The position numbers were made by a program, and so were the translations under genes. A DNA stretch of 64,000 nt from Centrapalus pauciflorus (Eukaryota; Streptophyta; Magnoliopsida; Asterales; Asteraceae): NCBI GenBank assembly GCA_020465985.1, contig JAANYP010004341.1, positions 62,001 to 126,000 of the forward strand. The letters are read 5' to 3'. Under the pieces are notes generated by a model. It had not been told where the DNA came from. It worked only from the letters and a program-made list of their open reading frames with translations, and searched no databases. Position 1 is the stretch's first letter. Every line of letters begins with the position of its first letter. Of this stretch, positions 1 to 11,075 are shown piece after piece.

Positions 1-205
1 ATATGTCTATATTGTTTACTATTTTGAAAATTCCATGAAACGAAAAACATTGCACCTTAATGAAATGCTCCCAACCCGGAAGCTTACCCTCGAAAACTTT
101 CTGATTTTAGAGTTTTCAAATAACATAGAACAGGATCCACACCATAGCATTCCAAATTGCTTTTCTGGAAGGGGATCCTTGAAGCGGATTGGTGAATCTA
201 ATAGC

Positions 206-887
206 TAGGGATGAGTGGAAACCAAACCGAAAAACTCGAACCAATTGATTTGTGTTCAGATTTCCCTTTAATATCATACCGGCTTTTAGATATTTAAGTG
301 GATTTTTAGTATATATAATTTTCTAATTTCCGACATTGTTTTAAGTTACATTATATATTTGTTCAATTCTTAACGGAATCGACTTCTCTTTATAATTTCT
401 ATATTTCTTACTTGCTAGTACGTGGTGAACTTTGGTTTGTGAAGTATTAGTTATTAACTTCTTTTCTCCTAATCTCCTATTTATTTCTTATCAAACCTTA
501 GCTATTGAATTTGAAACATTTCAGCTTTCCGGTTTCAAGCAAATGTGAATCTCTTATATCAATTTCGAATGAAAGCTGACTAGGGTCACCTATTATAAAA
601 CCATACCTGTTAAAAAGCCCAACTTTAGCAAAAAAAAAAAAAAAAAGTCGAATTTTAGTATTTAAAAGTCCCAAGATTTTTTGGATTTTAACCCAAAACC
701 AAACTGTATTGAAAAACAAAAAACGAAAAACCATGATTTCAAACTAAAAAGTAAAAACCCAATAATCCAAACTGAAAAATCAAAAAACCAAAAACCAAAC
801 GGTTTCTCTAACCAAAAAACTGAAAATTTTGGTTCGGGTTTGGATTAGGCTAGAAATCAAACTAAGCCGACCCATGCTCATCCCCCA
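206..887. mobile_element. hAT-like non-autonomous element
   Basis: The left end reads TAGGGATGAG and the right end approximates its inverted complement (GCTCATCCCCCA). The flanking octamers ctaatagc (198-205) and ctaataat (888-895) agree at six of eight positions, which fits a decayed 8-bp hAT target duplication. The interior is an imperfect foldback of A/C-rich words such as aaaccaaa and its complement, with no coding capacity; the short open frames here are translated low-complexity DNA. The TAGGG...CCCTA ends and 8-bp duplication are known features of plant hAT elements. The exact right edge is uncertain by one or two bases. Confidence 0.55.
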
Positions 888-939
888 CTAATAATATCCA
901 AAACCAAATGAACCATAAGAATTCCAATCCATGTACCCA

Positions 940-1590
940 CTATTTGAAAACATAACAATTTTAAGAGTCGACATTGTAAGAAAGAGTGGTTGATTGATTG
1001 CACATCCTCATCATATTGAGGATTCAACGAAGAGTGCAAATCAATTCCAATGTCGTTAAGAACTTTACAAATTTGAAGCTTGCCGAGTAGAAGCTGCTAA
1101 ATGAATGCAAAGATTTTCCTTGGAACTTTTTTTAAACACACGATTGGCGTCCAAGCTGTCGATTGAGCCTTCTCGTGAATAATGCTTTGGATCCCTTTAC
1201 CGAAAGAGCTTCATTGTTTTCAAGGAACCACCATTAATGATCAGCCTCTAAAGAATCAAAGTTAATCATCCTAATCATACCTTCCAACTCTTCTCTCTCA
1301 TCCACCAAATGCAAAACTACTGGATCCCTCACCACCTCTTCCTCAACGATTGACCCATGAACTATCATATCTTGAACCGACACTATTTTGTTACTCTCTA
1401 AGTAGAACAATTCAGGAAATCAATTTTTTAAGTTCAAATTTACCCTTGTCCTCCTTCACCAATTTCTAAGAAGACCCATATTTGATGCCCGAAGACTTCC
1501 CAATATTAACACCTCCGCTTGAAAAATTGTATAATGTCACATCCCATTTGACCCAAGCTGGCTTCCTCTTTCGATAAGCATTAGTAATAA
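940..1590 (-). pseudogene. LINE (L1-type) reverse-transcriptase C-terminal relic
   Basis: The minus strand, read in changing frames, gives peptides typical of the 3' part of plant L1-type LINE ORF2. From about 1585 downward there is KPAWVKWDVTLYNFSSGGVN (compare the family motif WVKWD...GGLGI). Next comes FPELFYLESNK near 1410, then VPRKIFAFI-QLLLGKLQIC near 1100, and finally HSFLQCRLLK near 980, matching the zf-RVT HxFxxC motif. Several frameshifts and stops interrupt the frame, and the catalytic reverse-transcriptase core (YADD region) is absent, so this is a dead 5'-truncated copy. No poly(A) tail or target duplication was recognised. Confidence 0.7.
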
Positions 1591-2066
1591 AATTCCAAGC
1601 AAGTATTTAAATAAACATGTGTGACAAACATTTATTTGCTTTTTAACCCTTCAACCCGCAAATTTTATAAAGTATGATTCGTCAAAACCGGTCAAATCAA
1701 AGTTATTCGGCCGGTTTGAAAAACTATTTTAAGGTTGGTTTTTTTTGAAAAATTTACAAATTGAGGTTACTTGTCAGTTAACTGTTTGCAACTTTAAACT
1801 AGTTGAGTTTATTTTATTTATATGTATGTATTATACATCAATTGTCTGTTTTGTTTTTTTTTTTTTTAATCCTTAAGTTATCAAAGTGGAATGTTAGTAT
1901 ATGTTTATCAAGTAAAATACTATTTCATTTTAAAGGTTATATGTTTATTAAGTAGATTCATACATTTTAAAAATAGGTTATATGCTTATTTAGTTCTTAA
2001 AAAAAAATATTAAGAGCAAATTCAATTAATAGTTTCCGATAACATGTTTGTAGCAACCATTATTTA
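1591..2066. other. AT-rich spacer
   Basis: AT-rich DNA between the LINE relic and the Mutator-like element. It holds an imperfect inverted patch around 1680-1740 (ccggtcaaatc and ggccggtttga) and a poly-T run near 1850. I see no gene. Confidence 0.5.
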
Positions 2067-3911
2067 TTAATTTATGAGTAAATTACAGAAATGGTCCTTG
2101 TGGTTTGTTCAAAGTTATGGAAACGGTCACTCAACTTTTAAAGTTGCAATGACGGTCCCTCAAACCACTATTTACTTGCAGAAACGGTCCTTCTATTTCT
2201 AAACCTTTTAAAAGTGACAATTTTACCATTTTGCTCAATTACAAGTTTGGTCCTTCCACTATATAATTTAATTTCAAATTTGGTCATATTCTTAAATTTT
2301 CATTATTGATTTAAAATTAGAAATATTAATTTAATAAATCATGATTTGATTTATTATTAAATATGTTATTATTATTAATTATATGTATTTATTTTTGAAA
2401 GTAAATCTATATTTATTTATTAAAAATTATTTCTATTTACATACTTAATTAGTTAATTAACCTCTTTTATGTATTCAAGTTATTTATTAAAGATTTATTT
2501 ATTTTATTATTCATTTGATTAAACTATTTGTGTATTTTTATCATTTATACTTTTCCATCTATCTGTGTCATTATGTTAATAAATTTTGAATTTATCTAAA
2601 TTCAGATTTAAGTTAATAATTCATTACGTTTATAAAATTTGACTTAAATTTTCTAATTTTTTATTTTTGATTTAAATATTTTTGACGCCAATTTGACTTA
2701 AATGTGTTATTTTGTTTATTTTGATTTAAATATTTTGTTATGCTAGTAAATTTTGATTTCAGTATAGCCTTTCATTGGTTTTGCTTTACAATTTTGCGTT
2801 AATACTAAAGTGAAAATGAACAAAATATTTAAGTGAACACGAATAACACACATATTAATGTACAAAATTGTAAATCAAAAGTTCAAAACGAGTAAAATAC
2901 TATTTATTGGTATAAGAAATTATTTAAATTAAAATAAATTAAATACTAAATTTAAATTAAATCGTATTAACGTAACAGAATATTTAAATCAATAGTCATA
3001 AAGTATTAGATTTAAATTTGAAACGTTTTAGCCAAACAAAATATTTAATTTAAAACGAAAAAAAACTAAATTTACATGTTTTTATAAAAATCATAATAAG
3101 TCAAAATGTAATCAGGTAATAAAATAGTTAAATGAAAAGGTAACATTAATTAACATTTTTTGCATTAATTAATAACCATAACTTACAAAATAAATTCTTC
3201 ATAATTGCATTAATTATCATTAATAAAATCCTTAAATTACATACTTGTGCTAATTACATGGATTGAAAGCTTATGTGTTACAATTAGGGCTTGCCAACAT
3301 TATAATAGTATGTTCAATGTTAAACAATATCATATTCAATACAAAATCTAAATATTAGTTAGTTACATTTTAATACATTTTGATTTAATTATAAAGTATT
3401 AGTTACATTTTAATTAGTTACATTTTAATTAGTTACATTTTAATACAAATAGTTCAATCAATGAATAATAAAATAAATAAATCTTTAATAAATAACTTGA
3501 ATACATAAAAGAGACATAAATTAACTAATTAAGTATAAATATAGAATTAACTTTTAATAAATAAGTATAGATTTATTTTCAAAAATAAATAAATATAATT
3601 AATTAATAATAATAATATACTTAATAATGAATCAAATCATGATTTATTAAATTAATATTTCTGATCTAAAACCAAAAATGAAAATTTAAGAATATGAGCA
3701 AATTTGAAATTAAATATAAGTGGAGGGACCAAACTAGTAATTGAAAAAAGGGGAAAACTGTCATCTTTAAAAGTTTTAGAAACAAAAGGATCGTTTCTGC
3801 AAGTAAATAGTGATTTTAGGGACCATCATTGCAACTTTGAAAGTTGAGGGACCGTTTACATAATTTTGAACAAACCACAGAGACCATTTTTGTAATTTAC
3901 TCTTAATTTAT
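2067..3911. mobile_element. Long-TIR Mutator-like foldback element with 9-bp TSD
   Basis: The element occupies 2076-3902 (1827 bp) and is flanked by identical 9-mers ttaatttat at 2067-2075 and 3903-3911. The ends are inverted repeats: gagtaaattacagaaatgg on the left pairs with ccatttttgtaatttactc on the right. The pairing continues inward for roughly 450 bp (2076 to about 2530, and about 3447 to 3902), keeping words such as tcatgatttgattt/aaatcatgattt. A 9-bp target duplication with long terminal inverted repeats is diagnostic of Mutator-like elements. The interior is AT-rich without a transposase, so it is non-autonomous. Arm divergence is clear but modest, implying a middle-aged insertion. 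Confidence 0.88.
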
Positions 3912-4658
3912 AAATAATTTTCATTAAGCAATTTCCAACACCTTATAAAACCATCTAAGTTTCATTTTCTTTCTTGTCTTTTGTAGCATGACATTGTTTT
4001 ATTGTGTGTGCATTTAACTTCTTTATTATATTATGAATATGAGTATAAGAAGAAATACATTTATTATGTTGTTATATTATAAATTAATAATAACACTTTT
4101 TATAGAATGTATGTATGTATAAATGTATAATTGAGGGGATATGATTTTGTTGGGAAAAATATATATATAAAGAAAAAGAAAAGAAAAGAAAAGAAAAGGA
4201 ATTAATGAAAGATTTAAGTAGTAAAATAGGGTAGTAATGATAGATTTGAAGGATTGTTATGTAAGCATGTCCATGTCCTTAAAGGAAATTCCTAGGAATA
4301 TTTCTTTCCCTTGTATCATGTTTGTGGGACATGTCTCTGTCGCGTAGGCTCCACTCGCCGACCTTTGCGACTCTTCTTCTACACCTTTGTCCCCCCTGCC
4401 TCTCCCTCTCCCTCTGCCTCCCCTTTCCTGTTTCCATTTACTTTATTAACTTTTCCTCTTTTGTCATTTTTATATCATTTACAAACATAAAAAATTGCAA
4501 TTTATATTATTTTTAGTTCTGGAAGATAAATATATCGTAACTAAAAGGATAGATTTATTATTTTTTTAAAATTATAATGTGTTAATGTTAACCCAAATCT
4601 TTATATTTAAAAAAAAACATAAACTTTTATTTGTTTATTTAATTTTCTTTGTTATTAA
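3912..4658. other. Spacer with a C/T-rich pocket
   Basis: No gene was found. An (aaaag)n run lies near 4170-4200. The interval 4320-4440 is unusually GC- and pyrimidine-rich (repeated cctctcc), with a short open frame that resembles no protein I know. It may be an old regulatory or transposon scrap. Confidence 0.4.
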
Positions 4659-5097
4659 CTAGGTTATGAACCCACATATTACGTGGATAACTTTTGATAA
4701 ATAATTATTTACATAAAATGTGTGTAAATTTAAAACCAAACCAATATAAATATAAATATTATATATATAATTTGAAATTCAATTTTATGTGATAAAAATG
4801 TTATACTTACATACACACACATATATAATTATACATATATAACAATCATAAATAAAAAAAATTCCTTTTCACATGTAATATATGTATTTCAATATTTTAT
4901 GTCAAATAGTGGATAGAACTAATTATTTATTATTGTTTATATATTTTAGAAATAATAAATTATATTTATCTTTTATTTTATTTTAAATATAATAAAATGT
5001 ATTTATCTTTGAAATAGTTCTTATTTTAAAATAATAATAAGTATTTATATTTTTAAGTGAAATGTAGTGATGCCGTGTGACAATTTGTGTTCTCCTT

Positions 5098-5104
<7 letters not shown>
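4659..5104 (-). mobile_element. Helitron-like fragment, 3' end at left
   Basis: On the plus strand the sequence a|CTAGGTTATGAACCCACATATTACGTGG is the complement of a Helitron 3' end: CTAG next to a target T, with an interrupted hairpin (ccacgtaatatgtggg) just inside. The right part (agtgatgccgtgtgacaatt near 5066) matches the right part of the element at 21937-22505 (ggtaacgtcacgtgacaaat), so the two are one family. The 5' end runs into a (TA)n tract and cannot be fixed. There is no coding sequence. Confidence 0.55.
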
Positions 5105-5135
<31 letters not shown>

Positions 5136-5350
5136 AGAGGTTCTTTTAAGAACCTTAAAGATGGTGAGAACCTAAGAACCTTTTAGAGCCCTTGGATCAA
5201 AAGGGTATTTTTAGAATAAAAAATATTATCTTTCTCTCTCCACCTTTTTCTATTGTATTCATCTTTTTTTCACTTTCTCTCTCTTACTTTTTTTTTTCAT
5301 TTTCATTTTCTCTTTCTTTTATAAGAATTCATTTTAATATTAAAAAAACG
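5105..5350. repeat. (TA)n tract and repeat-family border
   Basis: A (TA)n tract at about 5102-5133 is followed by a word pattern that looks like the edge of a dispersed element (ggagaggttcttttaagaacc, with the internal palindrome ggttcttttaagaacc). It also holds a CT-rich region at 5230-5320. No gene is present. I could not find the opposite border. Confidence 0.4.
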
Positions 5351-5589
5351 GATTTTATTAAAAAATAACCTTTTTTCTATATAAAAAATTATTTAATTGC
5401 TAAAAAATTAATGTATTCTATATAGAAATATTATGTGTCTATATAGAATGTTATACAATTTTATATCTTTATATGTAGATTAACATTACTACTCATAATA
5501 TATGTAGAATGCTATTTTTGTTATATATTTCATGTATTTTTATGTTTATTATACAAATCTATATCTTTTTTGTAGATTAACATTACTAT

Positions 5590-6830
5590 TCATTGTGTTT
5601 TTGGTATATTTTATATCAGTTGCATACCAAGTGTTCGATAAAATGTCTAAATGAAATCTTATTTTTTTGTTTCAATGTGTTTTTGGTATATTTTATCATT
5701 TAATCTACGTAGAATATATAATACTTGACATTCTACGTAGATTGCATGTCATTCTACGTAGATTGCATGACATTCTACGTAGATTGTACATAGATTGAAT
5801 GTCATTCTACGTAGAATATATGATACTTGACATTATACACGACATTCTACGTAGATTGCATGGCATTCTACGTAGATTGCATGCCATTCTACATAGATTG
5901 AATGTCATTCTACGTAGATTGAATGTCATTCTAAGTAGATTATACATAGAATATGTTCGTCGATACTCTACGTAGATTGCATGTCATTCTACGTAGATTA
6001 CATGTCATTCTACATAGATTGAATGTCATTCTACGTAGATTGCATGTTATTCTACGTAGATTAACAGTTTTATTCTATGTATTTTTAGTATATTTTATAT
6101 CAGTTGCATACCAAGTGTTTGATAAAATGTCTAAATTAAATCTTCTTTTTTTTGTTTCAATGTGTTTTTGATATATTTTATCATGTAATCTATGTAGAAT
6201 ATATATGATATTTGACATTCTACACAACATTCTACATAGATTGCATGTCATTCTACGTAGATTGAATATCATTCTACGTAGATTGCATGTCATTCTACGT
6301 AGATTGCATGACTATCTACGTATATTGTACATAAAATATGTTCGTTGATACTCTATATAGAATATGACAGATTCATTTTTCAATGTTTTATAATGAAGAT
6401 TATTTGTAAGATATTAGATATATAAGAATATAATAGTTATTAGATGTTTTACATGATAATCTACGTAAATTACATGAAAATCTACATAGAATATATAATA
6501 CAAGATTATTTGTAACAAATCACACATAATCTGTGTAGAATTTTATGTTTCTTATATATTTTATATATTTTTATATTTCTTATATAATTCTATATCTTTT
6601 TACGTAGATGTATATTAACATTCAATGTGTTTTTGGTATATTTTATCATGTAATCTATGTAGAATATATGATATTTGACATTCTACATGACATTCTACGT
6701 AGATTGAATGACATTCTACGTAGATTGCATGTCATTCTACGTAGATTGAATGTCATTCTATATAGATTGAATGCCCTTCTATATAGATTGAATGTCATTA
6801 CTGTTCTCATTAAATCAACCAACTTTTGAC
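5590..6830. repeat. 21-bp tandem array with TCTACGTAGA core in ~470-bp higher-order units
   Basis: A 21-bp unit close to cattctacgtagattgcatgt is repeated, with variants (gaatgt, gcatga, ctacatag), in blocks at about 5700-6065, 6215-6320 and 6680-6800. Each unit carries the perfect 10-bp palindrome TCTACGTAGA. The blocks sit in a larger repeat: the lead-in caatgtgtttttggtatatt recurs near 5672, 6157 and 6621, and cagttgcataccaagtgtt near 5618 and 6101. Because 21 is a multiple of three, both strands give open 7-residue-repeat frames (RRLHVIL, NLRRMTC). I regard these as artefacts. Confidence 0.85.
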
Positions 6831-6960
6831 TACTAATTTTGACTATTATTTTGGTTCTGTTAATTTTGAATGTACATGCAGTGTTGCATCGACGTTGAAT
6901 ATACGATATCAAGTGGTCATTCGACATTGAATGATATCGGCCATGCTACATTGCATGGTG

Positions 6961-7325
6961 GTCTGGGTAATTTTTTTTTACGAAAAATAAATACGTAAAA
7001 TTTTTTCGAAAAAAATATATCATGACCGGTCTCGTTTTAAAAAGTATAAAATTCTCGTTTATATGATATAAATTTTTTGATTTAACAATTAATTATATTA
7101 ATGTTATTTTAATTTAAAGAAAAAAGATATTTATTTTACTAAAGCCAATCTTTTTGCTATTTCCGATCTATTCCTTTTTTAGAATTAAAAAATCACTAAT
7201 GCCAATCTTTTTTCATTAATTCCAAACTTTATGGTTTTAATTAAGACAATTAGATTAATCTAATCTATGAACGATATTGGTCCTATGGTTCTACACTAAA
7301 TTAAGTTCTGCAATAATCCAATCTC
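6961..7325. other. AT-rich spacer
   Basis: AT-rich sequence with no open frame or recognised element. The preceding 60 bases (about 6890-6960) contain partial inverted words (gatatc, cattgaatgatatcggcc) but no clear boundary. Confidence 0.4.
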
Positions 7326-7449
<124 letters not shown>

Positions 7450-7670
7450 TGTTAAAAAAAGTATCTCCCGAAATCAAGTGCATCCGAAATTAACAACCTT
7501 AAATTTTTTTTTTTATAATCACTTTTAAATTAACGTTATAAACCTGATATGTGAATTTTATATAAATTCACACTCTCCGTGACCTTAAAAGTTATGTGAA
7601 TGTTCAAACTATATTTATGTGAATGGTCATCCAAGAAATCTAAAAATTAATTTATTGACTAAAACACTGT
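7450..7670. repeat. Dispersed repeat, family shared with 41640-41840 and 45113-45480
   Basis: The words tcccgaaatcaagtgcatcc, aattaacgttataaacctg and gtgaatggtcat recur, with changes, near 45130-45330 (same orientation) and, inverted, near 41640-41820. The boundary beside a microsatellite and the absence of any frame suggest a small non-autonomous element. I found no clean terminal repeats or target duplication. Confidence 0.5.
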
Positions 7671-7976
7671 TAAGTGATTAACCGAAAATCAAACTTAAAA
7701 AAGAAGTTAACCGATTTTTTCAGTTTATTCTAAAAACAAAATACTTGATTAATCATCCAAAACATGTTTTGGGAATCAGCTACACAACCACCTTGACAGT
7801 TGACATCAACAATTTAACGTCTGATTTTGATGAAAGAAAAATTTATTTAAACTAGTGATCGATCGTCTATCGTGATGCATTGTACCCTTATTCAAGTACG
7901 ATTACACCGTATAATACTACGTATAAAAAACCCACTTACAAACTGTACATTCTTTCGCAAAACCTTTTGGCCGGAA

Positions 7977-9290
7977 TTATCGTCGTGCAGGTGCCACGTA
8001 CACCTGACTTTGCACCACCGTTTCCCCTATTTTAAACCCAGGAACCACCGTAAACGCCACCCGCAGCTCACCTCCACCACCACCGTTGAACGCCTCATCC
8101 GTCACGCTCTCCATATACACCTCCGAAAACCGACACCCTTTCCTCACCTGAAACACACTCACTTCCTTATCAAATGACGCTGCCAAACACCGTAAAACCC
8201 ACAGGCGCCTTGCCATCTCCGTAAAGGCGCCAAAAAACACCGTTTCCGGAAACTGCCACGTGTTCAACGTCTTCCGTTGGCTGAGGTTCCCGTATAACGA
8301 GGCCTCCATTTTTGGATGCACCAGACGCATGTATTTGGCGCGTGTGAACTTCCCGAACGCCGATCTCGGGTTTTCCTTCATTAACTGCATCGTCGTCAAC
8401 GACTTCATCTTCTTGAACTCATTAAACGCCTGAAAGCGATCTTCTTTTTCGTTGTTAAAACCCTCAAACATCTCACGTGCAACATACGATTCGATGGCGA
8501 AACATCTGTAACTGGGTTTGGAGAAAACGACGTTGGGTTCGATTGCTTTCACGGCCGTATCGATGTCCCAATGCGCATTCCCCATATCACGAGCCAGTAA
8601 CTTGACGAAGTTTCTGATGGATCTAAGAGCGTAGTGTAGAACATCGACGAAGTTCGTGGGAGTTAGATCGGACAATCTGACGTTATCCAAGACGGGGAAA
8701 CAGCCACTGGAATTGAGCTTGGTTTCGATGGATTTGTTTGTGGAATGAGCTTCCGATAATCGTAACCTGAGCGAAGAGATTTCAAAATCTTTGGATTTGA
8801 TGTCTCTTTCCATTTTGTTCATGGTGATCTCATACATCTTCATGAGACTCTGCTGCTCCTGGATTTCAGAAAGAAGAAGGGTAACATGAGGGGGTGAAGA
8901 GTCAATTTGTTTCTTGAGGAAGCTCCGTTTCATTTCGGATATGGCTTTGAGCTCATCGACCACCGCCTGATCAGCACATTGTACAGCCTCTCCGTTGTAA
9001 GGGAACTGAGCGGCTTGTAACTCAGCGTAGGCAGCTTTGAGGGAGGAAATGGTAGCGAAAAGCTTAGCGACAAAAGCATCCATGGCAGCTTTGTTGCGGT
9101 CTTGTTTGTTGGGGAAATCGTCGGAGTTTGTGAACTTGTTGTTGTCATGATGAGGTAAGAGCAAGCAAAAGGCATTGTTGGAGAGGGATTTGGTTGATTT
9201 CCTGAAAGGGATGACTTTGTGGAAGGTTTTGGAGAGCTTGCTTCGAGATGCAGAGGAGGGTGGTTTAATGGCGGTTCTTGATGAGTCCAT
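7977..9290 (-). CDS. DUF641 protein, GIL1/UNE1-like
   Basis: An intronless 437-aa protein. The family includes Arabidopsis GRAVITROPIC IN THE LIGHT 1, the IRK-interacting protein and UNE1, implicated in light-dependent gravitropism and kinase signalling; the biochemical role is unknown. The N-terminal DUF641 block lies at about 66-190: AMDAFVAKLFATISSLKAAY at 69, then ADQAVVDELKAISEMKRSFL at 106, followed by a helical region likely to be coiled coil (140-190). The conserved C-terminal half includes VHPKMEASLYGNL (324-336) and RKGCRFSEVYMESV (383-396), ending in PGFKIGETVVQSQVYVAP. The frame extends 28 codons upstream, but I chose the Met at 9290 because MDSSRTAIKPP...KSKL-like starts are typical of this subfamily and the extension is hydrophobic and unlike it. 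Length matches the short family members (about 450 aa). Family assignment is firm; the subgroup is inferred. Confidence 0.93.
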   Translation of the reverse strand: MDSSRTAIKPPSSASRSKLSKTFHKVIPFRKSTKSLSNNAFCLLLPHHDNNKFTNSDDFPNKQDRNKAAMDAFVAKLFATISSLKAAYAELQAAQFPYNGEAVQCADQAVVDELKAISEMKRSFLKKQIDSSPPHVTLLLSEIQEQQSLMKMYEITMNKMERDIKSKDFEISSLRLRLSEAHSTNKSIETKLNSSGCFPVLDNVRLSDLTPTNFVDVLHYALRSIRNFVKLLARDMGNAHWDIDTAVKAIEPNVVFSKPSYRCFAIESYVAREMFEGFNNEKEDRFQAFNEFKKMKSLTTMQLMKENPRSAFGKFTRAKYMRLVHPKMEASLYGNLSQRKTLNTWQFPETVFFGAFTEMARRLWVLRCLAASFDKEVSVFQVRKGCRFSEVYMESVTDEAFNGGGGGELRVAFTVVPGFKIGETVVQSQVYVAPARR

Positions 9291-9435
9291 GTTAAGCAGG
9301 AAGAAAATTAGGGAGGAAATTGGGAGAGCATGAAAATATGAGTTTGATGAGGCAAGAAAAAGAAAATGGGGCAAAAATTAAAAGAAAAAGAAAAGAGAGT
9401 GGAAGCAGAAACAGGAACAGGAACAGCAACAGGAA

Positions 9436-9443
9436 CATATAAA
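9436..9443 (-). promoter_or_regulatory. Possible TATA element of the DUF641 gene
   Basis: The minus strand reads TTTATATG about 146 bases upstream of the chosen start codon, beside a GC-rich patch (gcgcgtgg). Position and composition suit a TATA-type core promoter, but the match is imperfect. Confidence 0.3.
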
Positions 9444-9449
9444 GCGCGT

Positions 9450-10475
9450 GGAAGAGGGGCAGATTTTTTAAATTAAATGCAACACTCGAATACTTTTTCA
9501 GTAATTTTTTGTTTTTGGCTTTACTAATTTTCTTTTCTTTTTATACAAAAATTTAATATGGAGTCTTCAATAATTACTTCCCTTGAAAACTCTTCAAGCT
9601 TAATGCATGTTTGGCTCACATGACGAGAGTGACCCGAGTATCCGCCTTTTTTTTAAATCTTATTAGTCAATTTTTTTAACTTCATCATTTTCATGTTTCT
9701 ATCTTGAAAATCCTTGTATTTCTATAATTGATTCGATATTTGATACTAATATTATGTCTCAAAAAAAATTTAATGTCTCCAGTTGCGTAACAATACAGGA
9801 CCGACTAAAAATATATATTTAATATTGACATTTGTTATTTTTATTACCAATATATATCTAATTATATATTGAATTTGCACCGATATATACATATCTACAA
9901 ATGATTAATATTGTGTTCTTTTAAGGCTAATAGTTACTTATAACTTCATTTAGGTAAATGATAATGCACAGGTCAATGATATTGCACAATAAATGTGTTT
10001 CTTTTACATAAGTAATAAATGGTAAATTTCACTTATAACCAGTTATTCGGTAAGCAATGTAAAGTCACTTGTTGAAAGTATGAGAGCGATGATACCTTTT
10101 TTTTCTTTTAGGGTTTTTCATTTTTTTGGTTAATTGGGTTCAAAGTATTATATTGAGAATCCTCGTCTCTAAATTATTTTTATAATTTATATACTAAATT
10201 TTTTATTTTAATTTTATTTGTATTAAGTAATTAGATATAACATATAAAGAATTTAACTTAGTTTTTAATTAATAATTTTCAAATATAATATATTATAAAT
10301 AAATTTTTTTAATAAGATTTAGCAAACAAAAAAAATAGACTTGTTGATTCAGTATTTAGTAATCAATGCTAGTCACTTATCAAGCAGCATTGCAATCAAC
10401 TTTCAACTATTTATCACTTAATAACATCTAACTTTTTTTATTAGTTTGTCTTCCAATTCAAATAGCCCCATTAAG
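9450..10475. other. AT-rich upstream spacer
   Basis: Likely promoter-side intergenic DNA of the DUF641 gene. There is no other gene and no bounded element. A phrase near 9735 (actaatattatgtctcaaaa) recurs near 11011, indicating a fragment of the same dispersed repeat. Confidence 0.45.
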
Positions 10476-10479
10476 TGAG

Positions 10480-10850
10480 TGTTCCGCGAGAAAAGAGAGG
10501 CTGACATCTTTTCTTATCTATCTATTTTCGTAAATGAAGAAGATAAGTGAGAGCTTACTGACTGCATCTTCTAAGAAGGGCTTGGAAAAAGAAATAGAAT
10601 CTCCTTTCTTTTTCGAGAAAAGGTCCCATCCTTCAATATCATGATTGGGTCGACCAGGCCAGATCATGAGTGAAATATCATGATCGGGTCGACTAGGCCA
10701 GATCATGAGACTGAGAGTCACGGGATTTTGAAAGCGCCGCATCTAGCTCAGCAGCTTCTTCAAAAGAGATGACGGATACAGAGCGGTTACCACTTGTAGG
10801 CTCATTCACCAACTAGGCCATGAGTTTGCTTGAACGAGTGCACGAGCAGA
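10480..10850. other. GC-richer patch, possible mitochondrial-derived insert with 39-bp duplication
   Basis: This block is visibly richer in G+C than its surroundings, with abrupt edges in AT-rich DNA. It contains two adjacent 39-bp copies starting near 10636 and 10675, each built as aatatcatgat-gggtcgac-aggccagatcatgag and differing at a few positions. The wording and composition remind me of plant mitochondrial intergenic DNA, so a nuclear mitochondrial insertion is plausible. It contains no complete gene; the 74-codon minus frame is not a recognised protein. A diverged nuclear repeat remains possible. Confidence 0.4.
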
Positions 10851-10859
10851 TTTGATATT

Positions 10860-11075
10860 AATTTTATTTGTTGGTTTTGATTTTAACTTCGTATATTTGT
10901 TTTAATATTAGATTTGTGTCATAAATAAAAAATCGTTTATAACCGGTTCGACACTAAAAAATACCAGTATCGATACCGAACATGCACCTAAATTTTACAA
11001 TCGATTCGGTACTAATATTATGTCTCAAAAAAATTAGCACCACCCATTTTGATACCGATACAGAACAAATTTCAT
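10860..11075. repeat. Fragment of a dispersed repeat (hAT-like right end)
   Basis: The stretch is rich in short alternating words (ggttcgacac, gataccgaac, gataccgatac) and ends in aatttcatcccta, which resembles a hAT right terminus. The left end was not identified. Confidence 0.35.

Noticed and set aside
5690..6810. CRISPR-like array of short repeats
   Set aside because: The units are contiguous 21-bp tandem copies without unique spacers, in a plant nuclear genome.
5953..6927. Open frames on both strands with 7-residue repeats (RRLHVIL, NLRRMTC) that look like a repeat protein
   Set aside because: They are produced by the 21-bp DNA repeat, which is a multiple of three; the strands are both open and no start, domain or splice context supports a gene.
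7872..8177. Plus-strand 101-codon frame
   Set aside because: It lies antisense to the 3' end of the DUF641 gene and has no protein resemblance; it is a shadow of the real frame.
9291..9374. 28-codon N-terminal extension of the DUF641 frame
   Set aside because: The extension is hydrophobic and unlike the family, whereas the next Met gives a typical start; it is probably 5'UTR.
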